Source of the DNA: Vibrio atlanticus
GTDB taxonomy: Bacteria > Pseudomonadota > Gammaproteobacteria > Enterobacterales > Vibrionaceae
DNA: 64,000 nt
Assembly: GCF_024347315.1 (NCBI RefSeq)
Contig: NZ_AP025461.1
Coordinates: 124,001 to 188,000 of the forward strand
Direction of reading: 5' to 3'
Position numbers and translations under genes: made by a program
The notes under the pieces: generated by a model
Databases searched by the model: none
What the model was told of the DNA's origin: nothing
The model's input: only the letters and a program-made list of their open reading frames with translations
Shown here: piece after piece, positions 9,475 through 18,014 of the stretch
Numbering within the stretch: position 1 is the stretch's first letter
How the letters are laid out: each line of letters begins with the position of its first letter

Positions 9475-10360
9475 TACCTAACCCAGTAAGCTTGTTCAAC
9501 GCTCTTATCATCGCGTAAGTTTCACCCACCTGGGCATTGTAATTTCTTAAGCTCAGTAGCAACTGTTTAACTCGATACATCGCTGTTTCTGACAATGAAC
9601 GTTTGTGGTATCCATACCGCTCTTTCCAATACTTATTTGAGCCGTATAATTTCTGGCAACCCACGGCGAGATTTCGAGGATGACCACGCTCCCAGAAGGC
9701 TGCCCCTTCTCTTGGGGGAATAAGCGCAACGGCTCGCTTCATCTTAATAGCAGCGCGACACGCTCTCGTGTCGTAAGCGCCATCACCAGACACCTCAAGG
9801 ATACTTCGGCGTGTTTGTTTCAGTAAGTTCGGGAGTACTTCTCCATCTGTAACCGTCGATAAACTTAGCTCAGCGGCAATGATCTCATGAGTGTTGGTAT
9901 CGACGGCAATATGAAGCTTTCGCCAGACTCTACGCTTGCCATCCGTCCCATGTTTTTTGACTTTCCATTCACCTTCGCCATAAACCTTAAGGCCAGTAGC
10001 ATCAATAGCTAGGTGCTGTATCGCTCCTCTCGTTTTAGTCTTAAATGAAACCTCAACTTGCTTGGCTCTACGACTGATGCAGGTGTAATGCGGACAACTT
10101 AACGGTACATGGGCTAACCTAAATATCGAGTCGATAAATCCTTGCAGCGCTCTCAATGGCATAGAAAAAACTCGTTTCACCATGAGTGCTGTCGTGATAG
10201 CTAAATCACTGAACCGACGCGGCCTCCCGCGCTTATTCTGTTTGCTTTGCGCCCAGCCGCTTATCGCCTCTTCATCAATCCAAAAGGTCAGAGAGCCACG
10301 GTTAATGAGTGATTGATTGTATTGCTTCCAGTTGGTTGTTTTATAACGAGGTTTAGGCAT
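9437..10360 (-). pseudogene. Transposase of IS copy A, altered and probably inactive
   Basis: A 307-residue DDE transposase frame of the IS5 family: D in AIDATGLK, D in SGDGAYD, and E in the RSLSETAMYR segment. Compared with copy C it lacks nine bases (three residues, GGK) just after RVKQLL. It carries several substitutions (for example KMKRAV for KIKGAI). Its natural last residues are replaced by ~12 residues read from flanking DNA (ending QYWTLH). With the right inverted repeat gone the element cannot move by itself. Confidence 0.8.
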
Positions 10361-10439
10361 AGGGCTACGAGAGGGAGTGAATGTAGCTGATCAGATCGTA
10401 GGTTCTGGATTTAGTTCCACTGAATTACGCAACAAAGCC
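9475..10439 (-). mobile_element. IS5-family (IS903-group) element, copy A, right end missing
   Basis: Leftward copy of the same element as copies B and C. Its left inverted repeat (complement of GGCTTTGTTGCGTAATTCAG) ends at 10439, next to the cytolysin region. Identity to the other copies stops at 9475, directly after GGTTAGGTA in element orientation. The last ~80 bp, including the right inverted repeat, are absent, and no target duplication can be recognised. About 965 bp remain. Confidence 0.88.
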
Positions 10440-10585
10440 CATAAATTGAGCCATAAATCACCTTTCCATTATGAATTTATATGTATAATGATAAACTTAA
10501 TCATCAAGGTTATAAGTGATTAATTTAAGGTGCCAACAAAGTACCATCATATTAATTTTAAAACTAGAAAATATTTAGGAGTATT

Positions 10586-12421
10586 ATGAAACGTTTGAAT
10601 TTAATAGGAATTTTAGTAACATCAGTTTTAATATCTAGATCAGTTTTAGCTAGCGATACACTGCAAGAAGGTATAAACATTCCCGTTGGTGAATCAATAC
10701 ATATAATGAGTGATATGGTTGATAATTCAGACTTGGTTTATATAAATGCAAAGTATTGGTTAGAATCAGGAATTTATTCAAATGGCATTGAAAATGCAAT
10801 TGATTTAATTGTAAATAATGGTTATCGTTATCTGGTTGATTTTAGTGAAATAGAAGGGAATAAAGAAAAAATAAAGGCAAAACATGTCTTTAGAAAGGTA
10901 TTTGGTATTTCATTGGAATCTGATTATATTGCAATAACTGAACATAACCATAACGTTATGTTTACAGAGATTAAGGATAGATATGACACAAATATCCCAA
11001 TTTTGAGTAAACCTGCACCAAAAAGGCAAAAACGTTCAACATCAAACACCCCAGCAGTACACTCACCGGTACCGAGTATTTCTAGATATTATAATGCGAC
11101 TAAACAAATTACTGATTCTGAATGTGATATCACTTGGAACACCCAATTAGGAGATAGATCGCGGCATCTTTGTAAAAATGCTAACATTTCGCTTGTTTAT
11201 AAGATAAACATGCAACGCTCCCTTGCGTTCGGAACAATCGGCTCAGCAACGCCTGATGCTAAAATAGTAAGAGTTGGCATTGATGATTCAACCACTGGCG
11301 CAGGGATTAGTCTAAACCCTGAAATATATTCGATGTACTTAGCCTCAAGAGGCATTGTTTGGCCAAGTGGTGGGATTGAATCTGAATGGGTGTCATCCGC
11401 AATAGCACAAAACTATACGTTTGAAATGATGGCATCAAATAATAAAACAAGTATTTTAAGAACCATTCCAGCAACAAATTTAAATGTAAATTATGATAAG
11501 AAGGAAGTATCAACTTTTCAATTTGGTATTGGAGGTGATGTTGGTGCAGATAAAACATCACCCAAAATTAGTCTAAATGCCAACGCGTCATGGACAGAAT
11601 CCAAGTGGTTATCATATAAAACATTTGATTATGCGGTAACGAAATCGTCAAAAAGCCCTCAACATGTATCTTTCAAATGGTCTAGAGAGCAATATAATTC
11701 ACCACATGCGATACAAAAAGATGAACCGCCATATGGAGTAACAGTCAGAAAAAATTATTTTGGGAGGTTACACTTAATCAATCCAATAGGGTACGCAAAC
11801 TTCACACCCAAAATGGAAGTAATCTATTATTCTGAACCTGAGACCACAGGGACAACAGACATTAGTATATCCTCATCGGTTGGAATTACTGGGTATCGTT
11901 ATTATTCAGAAATCCCATCTTGGGAAGTCCTAAGATATTATTACCCTAATGAAAAAGACTTTAAAATTAAAAATGTAAAAAAAGATATTAAATTCACTGT
12001 TGATTGGGATAATCCTGTATTTATTGGCGGAAAGCCGGTTAATTTACAATTGGGTAAATTTAACAATAAATGTGTAAGTGTTAATGAAAACCTCAGTGTT
12101 AATTCTGATACTTGTAATATATCCGAACTAAAGCAGTCATTTATTTTCGATACACTTAATCGATATCAGAGTACAAGCCAACCAGGTATGTGCTTGGATG
12201 CTAGTAACATTAAAAAAGTCAGCCCTTGCAGTTTAAAGCGAACACAAAGATGGAAATGGATAGATGACAAAGATGAACTAGAGAATTCATTTACTGGAAG
12301 TAGCCTTGGTTATACTGTAAATGAAGGAGAAATTAAATTAATTCCGAAAGAGAAAAAAGCTGAGGATAATATCAACTCAGTTTCAATGTTCTCGTCATAC
12401 ACGGATATATTTAATATGTGA
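10586..12421 (+). CDS. VCC-family pore-forming cytolysin without the beta-prism domain
   Basis: A 611-residue secreted toxin related throughout to Vibrio cholerae cytolysin (HlyA/VCC). Order: signal peptide ~1-22 (ends VLA), chaperone-like pro-domain to ~145, basic RQKR at 147-150, and the leukocidin-fold pore domain ~165-475. The pore domain includes the family words GSATPDAKIVR, MASNNKTSIL and FTVDWDNPVF. A ricin-type beta-trefoil follows, ~478-610 (VNLQLGKFNNKCV, CLDAS, QRWKW). VCC continues past its AYTDVFNV segment into a beta-prism lectin; here the frame stops right after SSYTDIFNM. The gene is far more AT-rich than its neighbours and lies between IS copies. TAGGAG precedes the ATG. No cognate lipase or chaperone gene is adjacent. 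Confidence 0.9.
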   Translation: MKRLNLIGILVTSVLISRSVLASDTLQEGINIPVGESIHIMSDMVDNSDLVYINAKYWLESGIYSNGIENAIDLIVNNGYRYLVDFSEIEGNKEKIKAKHVFRKVFGISLESDYIAITEHNHNVMFTEIKDRYDTNIPILSKPAPKRQKRSTSNTPAVHSPVPSISRYYNATKQITDSECDITWNTQLGDRSRHLCKNANISLVYKINMQRSLAFGTIGSATPDAKIVRVGIDDSTTGAGISLNPEIYSMYLASRGIVWPSGGIESEWVSSAIAQNYTFEMMASNNKTSILRTIPATNLNVNYDKKEVSTFQFGIGGDVGADKTSPKISLNANASWTESKWLSYKTFDYAVTKSSKSPQHVSFKWSREQYNSPHAIQKDEPPYGVTVRKNYFGRLHLINPIGYANFTPKMEVIYYSEPETTGTTDISISSSVGITGYRYYSEIPSWEVLRYYYPNEKDFKIKNVKKDIKFTVDWDNPVFIGGKPVNLQLGKFNNKCVSVNENLSVNSDTCNISELKQSFIFDTLNRYQSTSQPGMCLDASNIKKVSPCSLKRTQRWKWIDDKDELENSFTGSSLGYTVNEGEIKLIPKEKKAEDNINSVSMFSSYTDIFNM

Positions 12422-12479
12422 CATTTTTTCCCTTGAAAGTAATAACTCAAGGTTATTAAACTTACGAGTACTAAAATAC

Positions 12480-12520
12480 GGTTCTGTCGCAAATCTAGTT
12501 AGAGGTGTGACAGGCCAACC
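12480..12520. mobile_element. Possible terminal remnant of an IS6-family element
   Basis: The stretch starting GGTTCTGTCGCAAA closely resembles IS6/IS26-type terminal repeats (GGTTCTGTTGCAAA, GGCACTGTTGCAAA). Only ~41 bp lie between it and IS copy B, so at most an end remains. A short match; could be chance. Confidence 0.4.
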
Positions 12521-12600
12521 GGCTTTGTTGCGTAATTCAATGGAACTAAATCCAGAACCTACGATCTGCTCAGCTACATTCACTCCCTCTCGTAGCCCTA

Positions 12601-13523
12601 TGCCTAAACCTCGTTATAAAACAACCAACTGGAAGCAATACAATCAATCACTCATTAACCGTGGCTCTCTGACCTTTTGGATTGATGAAGAGGCGATAAG
12701 CGGCTGGGCGCAAAGCAAACAGAATAAGCGCGGGAGGCCGCGTCGGTTCAGTGATTTAGCTATCACGACAGCACTCATGGTGAAACGAGTTTTTTCTATG
12801 CCATTGAGAGCGCTGCAAGGATTTATCGACTCGATATTTAGGTTAGCCCATGTACCGTTAAGTTGTCCGCATTACACCTGCATCAGTCGTAGAGCCAAGC
12901 AAGTTGAGGTTTCATTTAAGACTAAAACGAGAGGAGCGATACAGCACCTAGCTATTGATGCTACTGGCCTTAAGGTTTATGGCGAAGGTGAATGGAAAGT
13001 CAAAAAACATGGGACGGATGGCAAGCGTAGAGTCTGGCGAAAGCTTCATATTGCCGTCGATACCAACACTCATGAGATCATTGCCGCTGAGCAAAGTTTA
13101 TCGACGGTTACAGATGGAGAAGTACTCCCGAACTTACTGAAACAAACACGCCGAAGTATCCTTGAGGTGTCTGGTGATGTCGCTTACGACACGAGAGCGT
13201 GTCACGCTGCTATTAAGATTAAGGGAGCTATTGCGCTTATTCCCCCAAGAGAAGGGGCAGCCTTCTGGGAGCGTGGTCACCCTCGAAATCTCGCCGTGGG
13301 TTGCCAGAAATTATACGGCTCAAATAAGTATTGGAAAGAGCGGTATGGATACCACAAACGTTCACTCTCAGAAACAGCGATGTATCGAGTTAAACAGTTG
13401 CTAGGAGGGAAACTGAGCTTAAGAAATTACAATGCCCAGGTGGGTGAAACTTACGCGATGATAAAAGCGTTGAACAAGCTTACTGGGTTAGGTAGGCTTT
13501 GTTGCGTAATTCAGTGGAACTAA
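12601..13523 (+). pseudogene. Transposase of IS copy B, C-terminus replaced
   Basis: The frame matches copy C transposase up to LTGLG, then reads into the left end of inserted copy C and ends in RLCCVIQWN instead of MPETCRID. Other differences include GDV for GDG beside the second catalytic Asp and AAEQSL for AAELSL. The start is the family ATG (MPKPRYK); the in-frame extension to 12507 has no support. Activity doubtful. Confidence 0.8.
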
Positions 13524-14548
13524 ATCCAGAACCTACGATCTGATCAGCTACATTCACTCCCTCTCGTAGCCCTATGCCTAAACCTCGTTATAAAACAACC
13601 AACTGGAAGCAATACAATCAATCACTCATTAACCGTGGCTCTCTGACCTTTTGGATTGATGAAGAGGCGATAAGCGGCTGGGCGCAAAGCAAACAGAATA
13701 AGCGCGGGAGGCCGCGTCGGTTCAGTGATTTAGCTATCACGACAGCACTCATGGTGAAACGAGTTTTTTCTATGCCATTGAGAGCGCTGCAAGGATTTAT
13801 CGACTCGATATTTAGGTTAGCCCATGTACCGTTAAGTTGTCCGCATTACACCTGCATCAGTCGTAGAGCCAAGCAAGTTGAGGTTTCATTTAAGACTAAA
13901 ACGAGAGGAGCGATACAGCACCTAGCTATTGATGCTACTGGCCTTAAGGTTTATGGCGAAGGTGAATGGAAAGTCAAAAAACATGGGACGGATGGCAAGC
14001 GTAGAGTCTGGCGAAAGCTTCATATTGCCGTCGATACCAACACTCATGAGATCATTGCCGCTGAGCTAAGTTTATCGACGGTTACAGATGGAGAAGTACT
14101 CCCGAACTTACTGAAACAAACACGCCGAAGTATCCTTGAGGTGTCTGGTGATGGCGCTTACGACACGAGAGCGTGTCACGCTGCTATTAAGATTAAGGGA
14201 GCTATTGCGCTTATTCCCCCAAGAGAAGGGGCAGCCTTCTGGGAGCGTGGTCACTCTCGAAATCTCGCCGTGGGTTGCCAGAAATTATACGGCTCAAATA
14301 AGTATTGGAAAGAGCGGTATGGATACCACAAACGTTCACTCTCAGAAACAGCGATGTATCGAGTTAAACAGTTGCTAGGAGGGAAACTGAGCTTAAGAAA
14401 TTACAATGCCCAGGTGGGTGAAACTTACGCGATGATAAAAGCGTTGAACAAGCTTACTGGGTTAGGTATGCCTGAAACTTGTCGTATTGATTAAGAAATA
14501 CGCGAAACGGGGTAGTTCTATCTTTAAATTTAATTACGCAACAAAGCC
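13495..14548 (+). mobile_element. IS5-family (IS903-group) element, copy C, complete
   Basis: A 1,054-bp element with terminal inverted repeats of 17 matching bases (GGCTTTGTTGCGTAATT). It is flanked by a perfect 9-bp target duplication, GGTTAGGTA, at 13486-13494 and 14549-14557. A 9-bp duplication and a GGCTTTGTTG-type end are traits of the IS903 group of IS5. It carries one intact transposase gene and sits inside the 3' end of copy B, so it is the youngest insertion here. Confidence 0.95.
13574..14494 (+). CDS. IS5-family transposase (copy C, intact)
   Basis: A 306-residue DDE transposase. The N-terminal part has the DNA-binding-like KRGRPRRFSD segment (~residues 43-52). The catalytic residues are D in AIDATGLKVYGEGEW, D in VSGDGAYDTRA, and E in the RSLSETAMYRVKQL segment. 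The frame is complete and ends MPETCRID within the element, 54 bp before its right end. Being intact inside intact ends, it could still catalyse transposition and supply transposase to copies A and B. The short frames seen in other phases inside it are shadows. Confidence 0.92.
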   Translation: MPKPRYKTTNWKQYNQSLINRGSLTFWIDEEAISGWAQSKQNKRGRPRRFSDLAITTALMVKRVFSMPLRALQGFIDSIFRLAHVPLSCPHYTCISRRAKQVEVSFKTKTRGAIQHLAIDATGLKVYGEGEWKVKKHGTDGKRRVWRKLHIAVDTNTHEIIAAELSLSTVTDGEVLPNLLKQTRRSILEVSGDGAYDTRACHAAIKIKGAIALIPPREGAAFWERGHSRNLAVGCQKLYGSNKYWKERYGYHKRSLSETAMYRVKQLLGGKLSLRNYNAQVGETYAMIKALNKLTGLGMPETCRID

Positions 14549-14637
14549 GGTTAGGTATGCCTGAAATTTGTCGTATTGATTAAGAAATACGCGAAACGGG
14601 GTAGTTCTATCTTTAAATTTAATTACGCAACAAAGCC

Positions 14638-15391
14638 TTCCCGCAGTGCTAAATTATTCCCTTTTCCAAACCGTTTAAACTTAGGTCGTTACAGTTTCGA
14701 TAACCAAAACCATCAACTCCCAGCTAACTTTCCTTGGTCTGATCACGCCGTACATGGCCTGCTCTACAACCAACCTTTTTCAATCACAAACAACGTAGCC
14801 ACTGAAGAATCCGCCAGTGTGACGTTACAGTATCAAACGTCATCTTTGCATCCTGCTTTCCCGTTTGCGTTCAACCTTGAAGTCACCTTCACTATCGATA
14901 TCATGGGTAAACTCACTTCCTCAACGACCGTCTCTAATCTTGGTGATTCTGCATTCCCATTCGGTGATGCTTGGCACCCTTATTTCTCACTCGGCACTGA
15001 GCTAGCACAATGTGGACTCGCTATGTCGCCTTGCTCTGAGGTCATCCACGAAAACGACCTACCCAATGGTGAAAAACTGGCTTTTGACTGTTTGTCTTTG
15101 GGTGATTCACTCGCCAATCAAAGCTTAAATCACTGCTTTGAATTTGATTCCAAGACAACCAACCAACTTGCGTTTACACGCTCAGATTCGTCTGCCGCTA
15201 TTCGCTATCAACAAGATGCAAGCTACCCATTCGTTCAGCTTTACACACCGACGAGCGAACAAAGTATTGCAATAGAACCAATGACTTGCCCAGCTGATGC
15301 ATTCAATAACCAGATAGGCTTATTGACGCTTAGCCCGAACCAATCTCAGACCTTTACTTGGCGATGCCACGCCAGCTATCAGCCAACATAA
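14638..15391 (+). pseudogene. Aldose 1-epimerase (galactose mutarotase) family, 5' end removed by IS
   Basis: From the IS boundary the frame encodes ~250 residues of an aldose-epimerase-like beta-sandwich. It contains the KLFPFPNRL segment near its start, a DAWHPYFSL segment with the family catalytic-type His, and IAIEPMTCPADAF near the end. Intact relatives are about 290 residues; the first 30-40 and the start codon are missing. An open frame from a TTG at 14576 within the IS could in principle yield a fused protein, but no ribosome site supports it. In context it would have interconverted sugar anomers released by the adjacent beta-glucoside enzymes. Confidence 0.82.
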
Positions 15392-15477
15392 AGAAAGCAA
15401 AGTAAAGCAACTGCTGTATGCGAAATCAGCCCCCAGAGAACGCATTGCTAACGAAACAACTGCAACGAAAGAAGCAA

Positions 15478-15501
15478 TAAAGGGCGCATAAAGCGCCCTT
15501 C
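15478..15501. terminator. Bidirectional terminator
   Basis: AGGGCGC / GCGCCCT stem with loop ATAAA, A-rich left and T-rich right. It separates the convergent epimerase remnant and the GH94 gene. Confidence 0.85.
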
Positions 15502-15506
15502 TCTTG

Positions 15507-17918
15507 TTAACCTAAAATCACCTCGATGGTGTGCTCACCCGATGTAAATACCGGTGCTTTGTTGCCTGAAATTAGGTCACCATTTACCTTCATTTCAACC
15601 ACACCTTTACACACGTTATTCGGGTTAGTGACATGAATATGATAAGTCGCACCACGGAACTGACGACGTACTTTGAACTCAGGCCACTCAGCCGGAATAC
15701 ATGGGTCCACCAGCAAGCCATCCACTTCAGGGCGAACACCCAGAATCCATTGCGTACCCGCAACGTATGTCCAAGATGAAGTACCTGAAAGCCATGCATT
15801 TCGGCCTAAACCAAACTGCTTATGTTCATCACCCAAAATGTTTTGTGGGTAGCAGTATGGTTCAGATTCAAAGGTATCAATGTCGTCGTTCTTAGACGCT
15901 GGGTTAATTTGACGGTAGTACTCATAAGCACGCTCACCGTTACCCATTTTCGCTTCTGCAATCATCACCCAAGGGTTAGAGTGCAGGAAGATACCGCCAT
16001 TCTCTTTTGCACCTGGTGGGTAAGTTGAAACGCCACCTAGCTGCGGATCAAAGCCGTTGTAACCCGGTGTTGAAAGCTTAATGCCATTCGCTGTATTCAG
16101 CTTGTTGTAAACAGAATCTAGCGCTTGAGTAGCACGTTCTTGAGTCGCGAAACCAGAAATCACAGGCCAACTTTGACCGTTGGTGTAGATCTGCCCTTGC
16201 TCGTTTTTATGAGAGCCGATTGGTAAACCTTGCTCATCAAAGTAACGAACAAACCACTCACCATCCCAACCGCACTCATTCACCGTACTCTGCATCTGTT
16301 GATACTGATCTTTAAACTTAGCCGTCAGTTGCGCTTCACCACGCAACTCACACAAGTCCAACATGTCGAGCAGTGCTTTGCCGTACATGTTCGCCACCAT
16401 CATCGACTCAGCACCCGTTGGCAGGTTTACCGTGTCGTTCCAATCAGCAAAACCTAATAACGGTAGGCCGTGCTCACCAGTATTGGTGTAGGTAAATTCA
16501 ATCGCGCGGCACAGGTGGTTCCAAACCGTTCCAGTTTCAACTGGGTTGCCCGCTTTGTCTTTTTGATAGAACGGGATCTCTTTATTCAAGAAGTCTGCAT
16601 TGCCCGTTTCTTTCACATATTGCGTCACCGCGTAGATGATCCACAGGTGATCATCACCGTAGTAATCCGGGCGATCTTCCTCTTCACGAGAGTCACCCGC
16701 GTTCGCTTCCATCGTTGATGGGAAGAACTGATGCATCGCAGAACCGTTGGTGTTTTGTACAGACAGCAGACGCTCAATGAACTCACGCGCTTCTTCTGGC
16801 ATGTGAGTAATCACACCCAAGGTATCTTGAGAAGAATCACGGAAACCGATACCACGAGCACCATAGCCAAGCTGATACAGAGACAAGTAACGAGACCAGT
16901 TTTTGGTTGTGTGACACTGACGTGGGTTATGTACGTTAAGCATTGAATTCATTGCCGGATCTGGCGTTTCAACCTGAACTGCTTGTAGGTAACCATCCCA
17001 ATGTTCAGCCAGTTCAGCGAAAGCAGAATCGACCACTTGATGGTCACGATATTTAGCCAGCAGAGGAAGTGCGGCTTCTAGGCTCTGTTCTTGCGCGATT
17101 TGTACAATCGTACGTTCTGTCTGCTCTGGAGATAGCCAACCCAGACGCAGGTTCAGTGCGCCAATGTTGTCGCCACGCAAACACTCGGTGTTGCCTAATT
17201 CATCATTGTTTAGTGCTTGTGGTGCTGCCCATGTGCCGTAGCCCAAATTCCCTAGGAACGATTGGCGATCACCATCAAAAGACGTAGCAGGGCGATCCGC
17301 TGTCATTAGGTTCACCGCGTAGTCACGCTTCATGAAAGCATACTGCTCAAGCACGGTATGACCAGACTCTTGCTGGTGTGCTTTTAGCGTCATGGTTTGT
17401 GGAACCCAGTCCGCATTCAGTAGCTGTTTAAGCGCATCGAAGTGCGTGAATTCGTAAACAGGCACTACATCAACGTGCAGTGCTTTGTCTGAAATGTTGG
17501 TGACTTTGATGTCTTGTAGCAGTACTTGGTCAGCTTTTGGTACAAAGAACGTCGCTTCACAACGCACACCAAAGGCTTCTGCAACGATGGTGGTGTATGA
17601 CAAACCGGTGTGGTTTTCAAACTTATCTAACGGCTTTAAAGTTGGCGTGTAGAAAGGTGAGAACACCTCTACGTTGCCCGCTTCATCACGCACTTTTAGG
17701 TAAAGGGTCGAGCCTTTAAAATCTGAATTTGGCAGTTGTGCAATGTACTTAGTGATACGGTTGAGTGCAGGATCGCCCTTACACAACAACACGCCACCGT
17801 TGCTATCGACAATGCCACCGAAATCTAATGTGCCGACATAGTTACACCATTTGATCGGTGTACACGGTGTGGTTGCTACGTATTCTTTGTTTTTATCGTC
17901 AAAATATCCGAATTTCAT
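15507..17918 (-). CDS. GH94 beta-glucoside (cellobiose-type) phosphorylase
   Basis: Cytoplasmic inverting phosphorylase of ~803 residues that splits a beta-linked disaccharide with phosphate into a sugar 1-phosphate and a free sugar. Layout: N-terminal beta-sandwich (starts KFGYFDDKNKEYV, as in cellobiose phosphorylases), helical linker, (alpha/alpha)6 barrel and C-terminal jelly roll. The general acid is Asp492 in FADWND. The family segments STYPPGAKENGGIF, HSNPW and LVVDP-type (here LLVDPCIP) are present. Substrate (cellobiose, laminaribiose or cellobionate) cannot be fixed from sequence. Two consecutive ATGs (17921, 17918) follow AGGGA; the longer frame upstream has no family support. Last gene of the leftward sugar operon. 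Confidence 0.85.
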   Translation of the reverse strand: MKFGYFDDKNKEYVATTPCTPIKWCNYVGTLDFGGIVDSNGGVLLCKGDPALNRITKYIAQLPNSDFKGSTLYLKVRDEAGNVEVFSPFYTPTLKPLDKFENHTGLSYTTIVAEAFGVRCEATFFVPKADQVLLQDIKVTNISDKALHVDVVPVYEFTHFDALKQLLNADWVPQTMTLKAHQQESGHTVLEQYAFMKRDYAVNLMTADRPATSFDGDRQSFLGNLGYGTWAAPQALNNDELGNTECLRGDNIGALNLRLGWLSPEQTERTIVQIAQEQSLEAALPLLAKYRDHQVVDSAFAELAEHWDGYLQAVQVETPDPAMNSMLNVHNPRQCHTTKNWSRYLSLYQLGYGARGIGFRDSSQDTLGVITHMPEEAREFIERLLSVQNTNGSAMHQFFPSTMEANAGDSREEEDRPDYYGDDHLWIIYAVTQYVKETGNADFLNKEIPFYQKDKAGNPVETGTVWNHLCRAIEFTYTNTGEHGLPLLGFADWNDTVNLPTGAESMMVANMYGKALLDMLDLCELRGEAQLTAKFKDQYQQMQSTVNECGWDGEWFVRYFDEQGLPIGSHKNEQGQIYTNGQSWPVISGFATQERATQALDSVYNKLNTANGIKLSTPGYNGFDPQLGGVSTYPPGAKENGGIFLHSNPWVMIAEAKMGNGERAYEYYRQINPASKNDDIDTFESEPYCYPQNILGDEHKQFGLGRNAWLSGTSSWTYVAGTQWILGVRPEVDGLLVDPCIPAEWPEFKVRRQFRGATYHIHVTNPNNVCKGVVEMKVNGDLISGNKAPVFTSGEHTIEVILG

Positions 17919-18014
17919 CATCACTATCCCTAGCTCCTCCCAAATCAGGAGGAGCCAAAACAATTTGTCGTAAGTTGGTTGGTTTCAGCTCAATGACTGA
18001 CTTAAATTGACTGG

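Larger units (their letters stand above)
12521..14637 (+). mobile_element. IS5-family element, copy B, interrupted by copy C
   Basis: Left inverted repeat GGCTTTGTTGCGTAATT at 12521. The body runs to 13494, is interrupted by copy C, resumes at 14558 and ends with the right inverted repeat at 14637. Removing copy C and one 9-bp duplication leaves 974 + 80 = 1,054 bp, exactly the length of copy C. The 9 bp outside (AGGCCAACC left, TTCCCGCAG right) do not match, so the original insertion site has been rearranged. Confidence 0.93.

Noticed and set aside
12507..12600. Longer N-terminus for the copy B transposase
   Set aside because: The extension reads IS end and flanking DNA; all copies share the MPKPRYK start.
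9475..14637. Classical composite transposon with target duplication
   Set aside because: Copy A has lost its outer end and the flanks of the block do not match, so no clean transposition unit can be claimed.
16230..17719. Several plus-strand frames inside the GH94 gene
   Set aside because: Shadows of the minus-strand gene with no ribosome sites or family features.
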